In this document: positions 44,056-52,859 of the stretch, piece by piece | How the letters are laid out: each line of letters opens with the position of its first letter | How positions within the stretch are numbered: position 1 is the first letter of the stretch | Assembly (NCBI GenBank): GCA_934462705.1 | Contig: CAKSIH010000001.1 | Span: 1-64,000, forward strand | Direction of reading: 5' to 3' | Origin: an uncultured Eubacteriales bacterium | GTDB taxonomy: Bacteria; Bacillota; Clostridia; Oscillospirales; Acutalibacteraceae | DNA: 64,000 nt | Position numbers and translations under genes: made by a program | The notes under the pieces: generated by a model | Databases searched by the model: none | The model's input: only the letters and a program-made list of their open reading frames with translations | Told to the model about the DNA's origin: nothing

Positions 44056-45492
44056 ATGGCTAAGGAAAAAACGCTAGTAAAAAAATATTTTAGCATCACG
44101 TTAACGGTTATTTTAATAGGTTTTATTATACTTGGCACAAGTTTATGGGTATTTACGACCAAGTATTGGGGGACAGAAAAAAAAGAACTACTTTTGCAAA
44201 ATGCGACATCAATATCGAATTTTATAAAGCATAATAATGTGGAATATAACGGCGGATTGATAATTGAAGAGCCGGGGCTAATGCAGAGTGTTATGAATGC
44301 ATTTTCGCTTAACATTCATGCAGATATATTTGTTTCTGATCTAGATGGGAACTTAATTTTAAAGTCAGAAAATTTAATTAATACGGCTAAATCTAGCACA
44401 ATTGATAAAAATACTTTAAATAACATGATGAAGGACAAAGAATATATCGGTTTTAGCAATGTGGGAGGAATATATGAGAAAAGTTATTATGTTGCTGAAG
44501 TTCCTATGCTAAATTCAAAGGGAGACATTATTGCTGCAACATTTGTAGGGACAGACCCAGCAACGCTTTACAGCTACCGTTTTGAAATTTTTAATATATT
44601 TTTTATATCGGCAATTATAATTGTGCTTTTATATTTTTTATGTGTGGGATTTTTATTTTATAAGATGGTAAAACCCTTAAAGCAGATGGCTCAGGCAGCA
44701 GATTTATATTCTAAGGGAGACTTTTCAAAGCGTATAATGGTGAGCTCTGACGATGAAATAGGTAGACTTTCTTATGCGTTTAACAAAATGGCAGATTCAC
44801 TTTCAGCTTCAGAGAATGTTAGAAGAAATTTTATAGCGAATGTTTCGCATGAACTTAAAACCCCAATGACTACAATTTCAGGTTTTGTTGATGGAATTCT
44901 TGACGGAACCATTGGAGAGGATAAGCAAAAGTATTATTTAAAAATAGTTTCAAAGGAAACGAAGCGCCTATCAAGGCTTGTAAAATCCATGCTTAATTTA
45001 TCAAGAATAGATAGCGGTACTTTAAAACTGAGCAAGTCAAACTTTGATTTATTTGAGGTAATTTTGAGTATATTAATATCTTTTGAAAAGGATATTGTAG
45101 ACAAAGGCATTAAAATTATGGGTCTTGATGATTGTGCAGCTGTGATTGTAACGGCAGATAAGGATATGATTTATCAGGCGGTTTACAACTTGATAGAAAA
45201 TGCAGTTAAATTCACAGAGCCTAATGGTTATATAAAAATAAATTTATTAAGAAAGGGCAGCAAGGCAGTGTTTTACTTGGAAAATAGCTGTGAAACCATG
45301 GATACGGAGGATTTAAAGCATATATTTGACAGGTTTTATAAGGCGGATAAATCAAGGAGTAAAGATAAAAATGGCTTGGGACTGGGCCTTTATATAGTAA
45401 AAAAAATAATAAAATCGCATAAAGGTGAAATTTTTGCACAAAGCAATAATAATAAATGCAAGTTTGAATTTTATTTACCTTTAAATAATTAG
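44056..45492 (+). CDS. Membrane sensor histidine kinase
   Basis: 478 aa. Membrane helix (about 13-35), extracytoplasmic sensor of about 140 residues, second helix (about 180-203), HAMP, HisKA with NVSHELKTPMTTISGF, and HATPase with N-box LIENAVKF and G-box NGLGLGLYIV. Partner of the regulator just upstream. The signal sensed is unknown. Confidence 0.92.
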   Translation: MAKEKTLVKKYFSITLTVILIGFIILGTSLWVFTTKYWGTEKKELLLQNATSISNFIKHNNVEYNGGLIIEEPGLMQSVMNAFSLNIHADIFVSDLDGNLILKSENLINTAKSSTIDKNTLNNMMKDKEYIGFSNVGGIYEKSYYVAEVPMLNSKGDIIAATFVGTDPATLYSYRFEIFNIFFISAIIIVLLYFLCVGFLFYKMVKPLKQMAQAADLYSKGDFSKRIMVSSDDEIGRLSYAFNKMADSLSASENVRRNFIANVSHELKTPMTTISGFVDGILDGTIGEDKQKYYLKIVSKETKRLSRLVKSMLNLSRIDSGTLKLSKSNFDLFEVILSILISFEKDIVDKGIKIMGLDDCAAVIVTADKDMIYQAVYNLIENAVKFTEPNGYIKINLLRKGSKAVFYLENSCETMDTEDLKHIFDRFYKADKSRSKDKNGLGLGLYIVKKIIKSHKGEIFAQSNNNKCKFEFYLPLNN

Positions 45493-45508
45493 ATGGGAGA
45501 TTAGACTT

Positions 45509-46822
45509 ATGAATGATAATAAAAAAGAAAACAATTTTAACAATTGGAATCCTGATGATGAATTAAGATATAAACCAGTAGACAAATTTGAGTCAATATA
45601 TCAAGAGTTTAGGCAAAACTCAGCTGCCAATAAAGATGAAAAAATGGTAGAATGTGTCGCAGTGTCGAAAAAAGATAAGAAAATGGACAGGGGAGTAAAA
45701 ACTTTTTTAATTATATCTGCAGCAATATTTACACTGTGTGTAGTACTGTCTTTATCTTTGTTCACAGCATCGTATTTAAATAAACATAAAGGTTCATTGC
45801 CTTGGAATTCTTCAGTTGAAAAAACGGCATCAACTGTAAATTCCGAAGGGCCTACGCTCCAGACTGTTGATTACACGGAAACAGAAGGAACAATGACGGC
45901 AGAACAAATATATCAAAAGTTAGCTCCGTCAATAGTTGGTATAGTAACATATAACCCGAGCCAAGGGCTAATTTCTTCATCAACAGGTCAAGGCTCAGGG
46001 ATAATTATGAGCAACGATGGTTATATAATTACAAATGCGCATGTTATAGGCAACACCAATAAGTATAACGTGACAGTCGTGACAGGTGATAAAAAGGAAT
46101 ATACAGCAAAAGTTGTAGGTTATGATACAAGGACAGATGTTGCTGTTTTAAAGATTGAAGCAAATGATCTTGCAGCTGCAGAGTTTGGTAATTCAGATCA
46201 GCTAAACGTAGGTGCATGGGTTTTGGCAATAGGTAATCCAGGTGGCCTTGAGTTTTCAAACACTTTAACAAGGGGTCTTGTCTCTGCGGTTAACAGATCC
46301 ATTGGTGCATCAAATAGCCCCGTTAAGTACATTCAAACAGATGCAGCTATAAACCCTGGAAATTCGGGTGGAGCCCTTTTAAACATGTATGGTCAGGTTA
46401 TAGGAGTAAACAGTGCCAAGGCTAGCGAATATGAGGGAATAGGCTTTGCAATACCAATAAACACAGTAAAAACAGTTGTTGATGATATTATAAAAAGAGG
46501 ATATGTTTCGGGTCGGGCAAAGCTTGGTATAACAGTAAGACCGTTGTCTGTTTTTGAGGCTCAATCCAATGATGTACCGCAAGGCGTGTTGGTGGCCGAA
46601 ATAAATGATGAAAGCCAGGCTTCAGCGGGCGGTTTAAAGCCCGGGGATATAATTATAAAGATGGACGGTGAGAACATAAGGACAACCACGGCACTTTATG
46701 GGCAGCTTGAAAAGCATAGCCCTGGAGATAAAGTAGAGATAACAGTTTATAGACTTAGCCCAACAGGTGGCGAGGGCAGTACGCAGAATTTGCAAGTAAC
46801 TCTTATTGAAGATAAGGGCTAA
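45509..46822 (+). CDS. HtrA/DegP-like membrane-anchored serine protease
   Basis: 437 aa. A cytoplasmic N-terminal tail of about 60 residues, a membrane anchor (about 64-88), then an extracytoplasmic trypsin-like domain with triad His178 (TNAHVI), Asp210 (TRTDVAV) and Ser286 (NPGNSGGAL). A single C-terminal PDZ domain follows. Quality control of exported proteins. Co-transcribed with the two-component genes and probably under their control, as for cssRS-htrA in Bacillus. Confidence 0.94.
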   Translation: MNDNKKENNFNNWNPDDELRYKPVDKFESIYQEFRQNSAANKDEKMVECVAVSKKDKKMDRGVKTFLIISAAIFTLCVVLSLSLFTASYLNKHKGSLPWNSSVEKTASTVNSEGPTLQTVDYTETEGTMTAEQIYQKLAPSIVGIVTYNPSQGLISSSTGQGSGIIMSNDGYIITNAHVIGNTNKYNVTVVTGDKKEYTAKVVGYDTRTDVAVLKIEANDLAAAEFGNSDQLNVGAWVLAIGNPGGLEFSNTLTRGLVSAVNRSIGASNSPVKYIQTDAAINPGNSGGALLNMYGQVIGVNSAKASEYEGIGFAIPINTVKTVVDDIIKRGYVSGRAKLGITVRPLSVFEAQSNDVPQGVLVAEINDESQASAGGLKPGDIIIKMDGENIRTTTALYGQLEKHSPGDKVEITVYRLSPTGGEGSTQNLQVTLIEDKG

Positions 46823-46826
46823 GTGG

Positions 46827-46854
46827 AAAAAGAGGGAATTTTCCCTCTTTTTTT
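46827..46854 (+). terminator. Terminator of the two-component/htrA operon
   Basis: Stem AAAAAGAGGGAA/TTCCCTCTTTTT followed by more T, five bases after the htrA stop. Confidence 0.88.
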
Positions 46855-46888
46855 GAGGAAAAGACCAATATATTAGATGTCTGTGTAA

Positions 46889-46984
46889 GCCCGAAGGGCC
46901 GCAAGGCCCCGCAGCTTTTCGCTGCGGAAAAATGGCTTTGCCATTTTTGCAAGCGTTTGCTTGCGGCCTTGCGGCCCTTCGGGC
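46889..46984. repeat. Cloverleaf repeat, copy 3
   Basis: 20-bp outer stem (46889-46908 with 46965-46984). Here GGCCGCAAGGCC pairs with GGCCTTGCGGCC, a compensated change from GCGAGG/CCTCGC in other copies. Inner hairpins: CCGCAGC/GCTGCGG, AAAAATGGC/GCCATTTTT and GCAAGC/GCTTGC. Between htrA and the M50 gene. Confidence 0.93.
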
Positions 46985-47086
46985 CAAACATTAGAGAATG
47001 AAAAGATGTAAGTAGTGCAATTTATGTTTTACTTGTCTTTTTTACAGGATAATATTATAATAATATTAACAGAAAGGATGAGCGAT

Positions 47087-47761
47087 ATGTGGTTTTTACA
47101 GCCTGGTATGACTATACCAAGGGCCTTATTAATAATTGCAGCATCTTTGTTTATAGTTTTTTTTATAATGCCATTACATGAGTTTGCACATGGATACGTA
47201 GCATATAAGCTAGGCGACAATACAGCAAAGTATAGTGGAAGGCTGACGTTAAATCCTCTTTCCCATATTTCACCGCTTGGAACAGCAGCAATAATACTAT
47301 TTGGATTTGGCTGGGCAAAGCCGGTGCAAGTAGATCCAAGAAACTTTAAAAATCCAAAAGTAGGCATGGCATTGGTATCTGCAGCGGGGCCTCTTTCAAA
47401 TTTTATAGTTGCTTTTTTGGGAGCATTTATTTTAAATGCATTTTTAACTTTTGGTTCAGGAATACCATATACTTTGGTTTCTTATATATTCATATTTTTA
47501 TATTATTTTGTGAGTATAAATGTATGCCTTGCGGTTTTTAATTTAATACCATTGCCGCCGCTTGATGGATCTAAAATTTTAGCAGTTTTTTTGCCTGATA
47601 GAATTTTAGAATTTTATTACAGGTATCAAGGGAGTATTAACTTAGCTGTGTTTTTTCTATTGTTCATGGGTGTTTTATCGGGCCCGCTCATATATATTAA
47701 CAACATAATGTTTAAATGGATTTTAAACATAAGCGCTGTTCCGTTTAAAATTTTTTCATAA
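47087..47761 (+). CDS. M50 site-2-protease family membrane metalloprotease (YwhC-like)
   Basis: 224 aa with several membrane helices. Zinc motif HEFAH (31-35) lies in the first core helix and the third ligand in NLIPLPPLDGSKIL. Small soluble-domain-free M50 proteins are common in Firmicutes; substrates unknown. ATG at 47087 follows AAAGGATGAG; the ATG nine bases earlier overlaps it. It lies 13 bases before scpA. Confidence 0.88.
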   Translation: MWFLQPGMTIPRALLIIAASLFIVFFIMPLHEFAHGYVAYKLGDNTAKYSGRLTLNPLSHISPLGTAAIILFGFGWAKPVQVDPRNFKNPKVGMALVSAAGPLSNFIVAFLGAFILNAFLTFGSGIPYTLVSYIFIFLYYFVSINVCLAVFNLIPLPPLDGSKILAVFLPDRILEFYYRYQGSINLAVFFLLFMGVLSGPLIYINNIMFKWILNISAVPFKIFS

Positions 47762-47774
47762 AAAAAGGTGAATC

Positions 47775-48494
47775 ATGGAAAAAATATCGTATAAGCTGGA
47801 GAGCTTTGAAGGGCCGCTTGATTTATTGCTACACTTAATTTCTAAACATAAGCTAAATATATATGATATTCAAATATCTGAGTTGTTAGATCAGTATATG
47901 ACCCACATTAAGCTGATGGAAAGTCTGGACATGGAAGTTGCTAGTGAATTTTTAGAAATGGCATCAAGGCTTGTTTTGATAAAGACTGCATTTTTACTTC
48001 CAAAGCATGAAGAGGCAGAAAAGTTAAAAGAGGAGTTAACGGGGCAACTTTTAGAATACCAAGAGTGTAAAGAGGTAGCAAAGCTAATGGCAAAAGAGAT
48101 AAACCTAGATTATATTTCACGTGAAGTTATGAAACTTGATATAGACTTATCTTACGACATAAAACACAATATAAATGAAATTTTAAAGTCTTATATAACT
48201 GTTATGGGAAAAAAGAAAAGAGTTTCTCCAGATTTGCATAAATCATTCACGCATATAGTAAAAAAGAGGGTTGTTTCTGTAATATCTAAAGCAATATTTG
48301 TTTTAAAGAAATTAAAAAAATATAAAAGTGTAAAATTTAATGAATTATTTAGTGAGAGCAAGAGCAAATCGGAATTGGTAGCAACATTTTTAGCCGTTTT
48401 GGAGCTTGTTAAAGGAAAGCGCATAAAGGTTGATTTAGACTCCAATAAAGAATTAACAGTAGAGTTAAACGGCGGTGGGAAAAAGTGGAGATAA
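47775..48494 (+). CDS. scpA: Segregation and condensation protein A
   Basis: 239 aa kleisin of the SMC-ScpAB condensin. N-terminal YKLESFEGPLDLLLHLISKH and a C-terminal winged helix (VATFLAVLELVKGKR) are typical. It overlaps scpB by ten bases. Confidence 0.95.
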   Translation: MEKISYKLESFEGPLDLLLHLISKHKLNIYDIQISELLDQYMTHIKLMESLDMEVASEFLEMASRLVLIKTAFLLPKHEEAEKLKEELTGQLLEYQECKEVAKLMAKEINLDYISREVMKLDIDLSYDIKHNINEILKSYITVMGKKKRVSPDLHKSFTHIVKKRVVSVISKAIFVLKKLKKYKSVKFNELFSESKSKSELVATFLAVLELVKGKRIKVDLDSNKELTVELNGGGKKWR

Positions 48495-49009
48495 AAGAAG
48501 TAAGAGAGGCAATACAAGCTATTTTATTTGCAAGTGGTGACCCGATATCTATAGATAGGATATCGCAAGCTCTTGACATGGACAAGCAAACAGTCTCAAA
48601 GGTATTGGCAACTTTAATGGACGAATTTGAGGAAAAAACAGGACTTTGCATAATCAAGTTAAATGATGAATATCAGATGTGTGCAAAGTCGTGCTATTCA
48701 GATTACATAAGAAGGGTGATGGATTTAAGGCGTCATATACCGCTTTCGCCGGCAGCAATGGAGGTTTTAGCGATAGTGGCGTATAATCAGCCGGTTACAA
48801 AGTCTTTTGTAGAACAAATAAGGGGAGTGGATTGTTCTGGAAGTATATCAAGTTTATGTACCAAAAATTTAATAGAAGAAAAGGGCAGGCTTGAATTACC
48901 AGGGCGTCCGCTTTTGTATGGTACAACACTAAATTTTTTAAAGTGCTTTGGAATTTCCTCAATAGACGAGTTACCTCCGCTTGAATTTAGAAAGGATGAT
49001 GTCCAATAA
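48485..49009 (+). CDS. scpB: Segregation and condensation protein B
   Basis: 174 aa with two winged-helix domains. IQAILFASGDPISIDRI, LSPAAMEVLAIVAYNQPVTK and GRPLLYGTT are diagnostic. GTG start inside the end of scpA. Works with ScpA and SMC in chromosome segregation. Confidence 0.95.
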   Translation: MEIKEVREAIQAILFASGDPISIDRISQALDMDKQTVSKVLATLMDEFEEKTGLCIIKLNDEYQMCAKSCYSDYIRRVMDLRRHIPLSPAAMEVLAIVAYNQPVTKSFVEQIRGVDCSGSISSLCTKNLIEEKGRLELPGRPLLYGTTLNFLKCFGISSIDELPPLEFRKDDVQ

Positions 49010-49030
49010 GGATAAGAGAAGGGAGCAAAA

Positions 49031-49660
49031 ATGGTTATGTTCATTGCTTTTTTGGTAATTGCAATTATTTTAGCTATTTTATTTTGCCCAATTTATTTAA
49101 AAATTGAATTTTATGAAACTTTAAGCATAAATTTGAAAATACTTTTTTATTGGATAAAAATTTTTCCGATAAGGAATGAAAAAATTGAAGAATCGGAAAA
49201 TAATAAAATTAACGATAATAAAGACCCCATACAAGGGAAAAATAAAAAAGATAATAAGGTTAAAAAACTGCTGAATCAAAGGGGATTAAAAGGATTTTTA
49301 AATATATTAAGCGAACTTGGAAAAATATTATTACGTGCAGGTAAAAAGCTAAAATCAAAAGTTAAAGTGGATAACTTAGATGTTTTAGTGGATGTAGCAG
49401 ACGAAGATTCAGCTAAAACAGCCGTTAGATACGGGAAAGCTTGCGCATGCATATTTCCATTTGCAAACTTAATTTTAAAATATTTTAAAATTAAAGATTA
49501 TAGTGTAAAGGTTTATCCCAATTTTATGAATGATAAATCAAGGGTAAAATTCAGTTTAAAATTTCATTTTAACTTAATTTCGCTTATTTATATAGTTTTA
49601 TGGGCTTTTGCCGGGTTTATAAAAGTTTTTTATTTAAAGCCGCAAATTTCCAAGAAATAA
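49031..49660 (+). CDS. DUF2953 membrane protein (YtfI-like)
   Basis: 209 aa. An N-terminal membrane helix, a Lys/Asn-rich linker (NNKINDNKDPIQGKNKKD), then the DUF2953 region (DVADEDSAKTAVRYGKA, DYSVKVYPNF) and a C-terminal membrane segment. It precedes ytfJ as in Bacillus (ytfI-ytfJ), which suggests a sporulation role; this is inference. Confidence 0.85.
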   Translation: MVMFIAFLVIAIILAILFCPIYLKIEFYETLSINLKILFYWIKIFPIRNEKIEESENNKINDNKDPIQGKNKKDNKVKKLLNQRGLKGFLNILSELGKILLRAGKKLKSKVKVDNLDVLVDVADEDSAKTAVRYGKACACIFPFANLILKYFKIKDYSVKVYPNFMNDKSRVKFSLKFHFNLISLIYIVLWAFAGFIKVFYLKPQISKK

Positions 49661-49679
49661 TAAAAAAGGAGTGTTTTAT

Positions 49680-50063
49680 ATGAACGAGCGTCCAATTGAC
49701 AATTTACTTGATACTACTATGCAAAAAATTAAAGAAATGGTGAACTCGGAAACCATAATTGGAGATGCAATCAATTTGCCAAATGGTGCGGTGGCAATTC
49801 CGGTTTCTAAGGTCACTTATGGCTTTGCATCCGGTGGCTCGGAGATGTCAAGCAAAAAGCAAGATGAAAAAAATCTATTTGGAGGCGGCAGCGGAGCCGG
49901 AGTTACTCTTTCGCCGGTGGGTTTTTTAACCATGGTTGATGGCAAAGTCGAACTTCTTAGAGTAGAGCCTTCTAATAATACTATTGACAGAGTTATTGAT
50001 ATGGTTCCGGGGGCGATAGACAAAATTGGTGCTATGATAAAAAAGAAAGGTAAGACGGAATAG
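49680..50063 (+). CDS. ytfJ: Sporulation protein YtfJ (GerW family)
   Basis: 127 aa. NLPNGAVAIPVSKVTYGFASGG, split at the VSKVTYGF core, and FGGGSGAGVTLSPVGFL match YtfJ/GerW, a forespore protein of Bacilli and Clostridia. ATG at 49680 follows AAGGAG; the GTG at 49671 overlaps it. Terminator downstream. Confidence 0.93.
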   Translation: MNERPIDNLLDTTMQKIKEMVNSETIIGDAINLPNGAVAIPVSKVTYGFASGGSEMSSKKQDEKNLFGGGSGAGVTLSPVGFLTMVDGKVELLRVEPSNNTIDRVIDMVPGAIDKIGAMIKKKGKTE

Positions 50064-50081
50064 GTTTAATTGCAATAAAAA

Positions 50082-50122
50082 GAATGAGGCAAATAAGGTT
50101 TAAAATCTTATTTGCCTCATTC
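50082..50122 (+). terminator. ytfJ terminator
   Basis: Perfect 16-bp stem (50082-50097 with 50107-50122), 9-base loop, followed by an AT-rich tail with T-runs. Confidence 0.8.
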
Positions 50123-50214
50123 CCCATTTTCTAATATTTTTTTTATTTACGCATATAATTTATGGAGTATATAAGAACAAGCATTAATTAAAATAAGGAG
50201 TGAGCAACAGTTTC

Positions 50215-51363
50215 ATGAAAAAAATAATAGTTTTATTTTTAATAATTGGGGTATTTCTTTCTTTTGGGAAGATATCTTTAGCCGATGATGTGGTGCCAAG
50301 CGAGAGTCTACCTGAGGTATCTGCAGAAAGTGCAATACTTATATGCGCTGATAACTGCGAGGTGATTTTTGGAAAAAATGAAAAACAAAAAAGGGCAATA
50401 GCCAGCACAACCAAAATAATGACAAGCTTACTTGCATTGGAATCTTGTGAAGCTGAAGATAAAAAGGTAACAATAACAAATAAAATGGTTCCTGTAGAAG
50501 GTTCATCAATGTATTTGGAAGTGGGGCAAATTTTGTCTATGAGTGGGCTTGCAAAGGGAATGCTAACAGTCTCGGGAAATGATGCGGCTAATTCTGTTGC
50601 AATAGCAATGGCAGGAAGTATAGAAAAGTTTGCAGAAATGATGAATGACAAGGCAAAACAAATTGGTATGAAAGATACACATTTTGTAACTCCCTCGGGG
50701 CTTGACGCGGAGGAACACTATTCAACGGCATATGACATGGCGCTACTTGGGGCATATGCTATGGAAAATAAAATGTTTCGCGATATCAGTTCTAAGAAAA
50801 GAGTGGATGTTCAATTTTGGGAGCCAGATCAAATTAAGACGTATTACAATGAAAATCGACTGTTAAAACGTTATGATGGGTGTATAGGCATAAAAACCGG
50901 ATTTACAAAAAAAGCCGGCAGATGTCTTGTTTCCAGTGCGGAACGAGATAAAACAAGACTTGTGGCAGTTACTTTAAATGCTCCTGATGATTGGAATGAC
51001 CATGAAAAACTTTTTAATTATGGTTTTAGTCAGGTGGAAACCGTGACATTTGACGATAGTGATGATATAATAGTACCTGTAGTTGGCGCACAGGATGAAA
51101 ATACATATGTAGGTGTTAAAGGTAAAACTGTGGCAACAGTGCCGAAATGTAAAAAATCTAAGATAAAAAAAGAAATCGATGTAGCTCCGTTTTTATATGC
51201 ACCGCTTAAGGAGGGGCAGGTTGTAGGTAAAATATTATATGTACTGGATGGAAATGTGATAGCATCAAATGAGTTGGTTGCAAAAAGTGATGTGGACTAT
51301 TACAAGGAAAGTACCGGAATCTGGAATAGGTTTTTAAATTTTGTAAAGGGCATTTTTACGTAA
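50215..51363 (+). CDS. D-alanyl-D-alanine carboxypeptidase (PBP5/DacF-DacB type)
   Basis: 382 aa. A signal peptide (LFLIIGVFLSFGKISLA) precedes the S11 domain with Ser64-x-x-Lys67 (ASTTKIMT), SGN (TVSGNDAAN) and KTG (GIKTGFTKKAG). A C-terminal beta domain and weak amphipathic tail follow. It trims the terminal D-Ala of peptidoglycan; next to ytfJ a spore-cortex role like DacB/DacF is plausible. ATG at 50215 gives a normal signal peptide; the GTG at 50200 abuts AAGGA. Confidence 0.92.
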   Translation: MKKIIVLFLIIGVFLSFGKISLADDVVPSESLPEVSAESAILICADNCEVIFGKNEKQKRAIASTTKIMTSLLALESCEAEDKKVTITNKMVPVEGSSMYLEVGQILSMSGLAKGMLTVSGNDAANSVAIAMAGSIEKFAEMMNDKAKQIGMKDTHFVTPSGLDAEEHYSTAYDMALLGAYAMENKMFRDISSKKRVDVQFWEPDQIKTYYNENRLLKRYDGCIGIKTGFTKKAGRCLVSSAERDKTRLVAVTLNAPDDWNDHEKLFNYGFSQVETVTFDDSDDIIVPVVGAQDENTYVGVKGKTVATVPKCKKSKIKKEIDVAPFLYAPLKEGQVVGKILYVLDGNVIASNELVAKSDVDYYKESTGIWNRFLNFVKGIFT

Positions 51364-51379
51364 TTGGAGGATAAAGGTT

Positions 51380-52096
51380 TTGGAAAAGATAAGGATACAG
51401 AAAATGTTGTCGGAATGTGGAGTTTCTTCAAGGAGAAAAGCCGAGGAGATAATTTTAAAGGGTTGTGTAACTATAAATGGAAGGCAGGCTAGGATAGGAG
51501 ATAAGGTCGATCCGAAAAAAGATAAAGTAAGAGTCAATGGGGAAGATGTTTCGAGGGAAGAGAAGAAATATTATATAATGCTGTATAAACCCAGGGGATT
51601 TATATCTACTATGAGTGATGAAAAAAATCGAAAATGCGTTTCGCAGCTTGTTCTTGACGTTCCAGCAAGAGTTTATCCGGTTGGAAGACTAGACAAAGAT
51701 TCCGAAGGCATGTTGCTTATGACAAATGATGGAGATTTTGCAAATTTAATAATGCACCCGGCCAATCATATGGATAAAAAATATCGTGTAACAGTTAAAC
51801 CTGGAATAAAGGAAGAACAAATAGTAAAAATGTGTACGGGTGTGAGATCGGGTGAAGATGTGCTTGCTGCAAAAGATGTATCAATACTAAAAAGTGAGCC
51901 AGACAGAGTTGTTTTAGAAATTACACTTACTGAAGGCAGAAATAGACATATAAGAAAAATGTGTGAGGCCCTTGGATTAAAGGTTGCAAGGCTTAAAAGG
52001 ACATCAATTGGCACAGTTAAGCTTGGAATGCTACAGCCTGGAAAATGGAGGGAGATTACAACGGAGGAGTTAAGGAGACTAAAGAAAAATCAATGA
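51380..52096 (+). CDS. rluB: Ribosomal large-subunit pseudouridine synthase RluB-type
   Basis: 238 aa. An N-terminal S4 domain (RIQKMLSECGVSSRRKAEEI) and the RsuA/RluB catalytic segment VGRLDKDSEGMLLMTNDG with the Asp nucleophile. Modifies 23S rRNA near position 2605 (RluB) by family. TTG start. Overlaps the next gene by ATGA. Confidence 0.92.
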   Translation: MEKIRIQKMLSECGVSSRRKAEEIILKGCVTINGRQARIGDKVDPKKDKVRVNGEDVSREEKKYYIMLYKPRGFISTMSDEKNRKCVSQLVLDVPARVYPVGRLDKDSEGMLLMTNDGDFANLIMHPANHMDKKYRVTVKPGIKEEQIVKMCTGVRSGEDVLAAKDVSILKSEPDRVVLEITLTEGRNRHIRKMCEALGLKVARLKRTSIGTVKLGMLQPGKWREITTEELRRLKKNQ

Positions 52097-52440
52097 TAAG
52101 TGTTTGTGTGAGTGAATGTAAGGGAGAGATTTTATTTAGTGTTTATGAAGATAACAATAAGATAGGTACTTTAAGGGCACGAAAAGAAAAAACTAATCTT
52201 ATTATAGAGGAGATGTTAATAGCTGAAAGTTGCAAGCTTTCAGCTGAGTATAATAGCTTAATACCCGAAATGCTAATAAAGTCTTGTGTAAATTATTCTA
52301 TAAACAGGGATATTTTAGATCTAATTTTAATTTGCTCTTGTAATTATGGAATTTTATATGCGATGGGATTTAAAAAAAGTGAAAATAAATTTGCTTTTCA
52401 TATACCATCGCATATAAACAGCTGCTGCGGTTTAAAATAG
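52093..52440 (+). CDS. Unknown 115-aa protein coupled to rluB
   Basis: 115 aa. ATG at 52093 overlaps the rluB TGA. The longer open frame into rluB has no ribosome site. It has a beta-rich first half (ISVCVSECKGEILFSVY, IGTLRARKEKTNLIIEEM) and a helical middle, ending in FKKSENKFAFHIPSH. The pattern loosely recalls a degenerate GNAT domain (a LYAMGFKK end segment), but acetyl-CoA motifs are not visible. Five Cys. Confidence 0.7.
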   Translation: MISVCVSECKGEILFSVYEDNNKIGTLRARKEKTNLIIEEMLIAESCKLSAEYNSLIPEMLIKSCVNYSINRDILDLILICSCNYGILYAMGFKKSENKFAFHIPSHINSCCGLK

Positions 52441-52460
52441 GTTTGCAGGATTTACATTGC

Positions 52461-52544
52461 CCCGGCCGCGAGGCCCTGCAGCTGAAAGCTGCAGAAAATG
52501 GCAAAAGCCATTTTGCAAGCAATGCTTGCGGCCTCGCGGCCGGG
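52461..52544. repeat. Cloverleaf repeat, copy 4
   Basis: 15-bp outer stem CCCGGCCGCGAGGCC (52461-52475) with 52530-52544. Inner hairpins: CTGCAGC/GCTGCAG (compensated T-A for C-G), AAAATGGC/GCCATTTT and GCAAGC/GCTTGC. Just before the SRP RNA gene. Confidence 0.93.
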
Positions 52545-52660
52545 TTGCTTTAGAGCTAAACTGGTTATATTTAATAATTTACAATTTAAAAATAAGTATT
52601 GATTTATCAAAGAAAATGTAATATAATTATTAAAGTTAATATAAAAGCAAGGTAGAGATC

Positions 52661-52799
52661 TGTACATTTAAATATGTGAGTGGGTGGGCGCTGCACGGTC
52701 TGGCGCCGTGAACCATGTCAGGCGGGGAACCGAGCAGCATTAAGCGGAGTTGCCGGGGGCGATGCAGTTAGTCTGCTCGCTTGCATATTTAAATGTACA
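52661..52799 (+). ncRNA. ffs: Signal recognition particle RNA (small bacterial type)
   Basis: A 16-bp closing stem (52661-52676 with 52784-52799) encloses the SRP core: CCATGTCAGG, the GGAA tetraloop in CGGGGAACCG, and AGCAGC, the Ffh-binding internal loop of domain IV. About 139 bases with its stem, larger than E. coli 4.5S and without the Alu domain of B. subtilis. Position directly before dnaX is the usual one in Firmicutes. Mature ends are approximate. Confidence 0.9.
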
Positions 52800-52859
52800 T
52801 AAAGCTGAGAGACAGCATCTGCTTTGCTTTTAGTTTATAAAAGAAAGGGTAAGGATGCT

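Noticed and set aside
46634..46991. Minus-strand ORFs across 46.6-47.0 kb
   Set aside because: They run through a terminator and a cloverleaf repeat and lie opposite the end of htrA.
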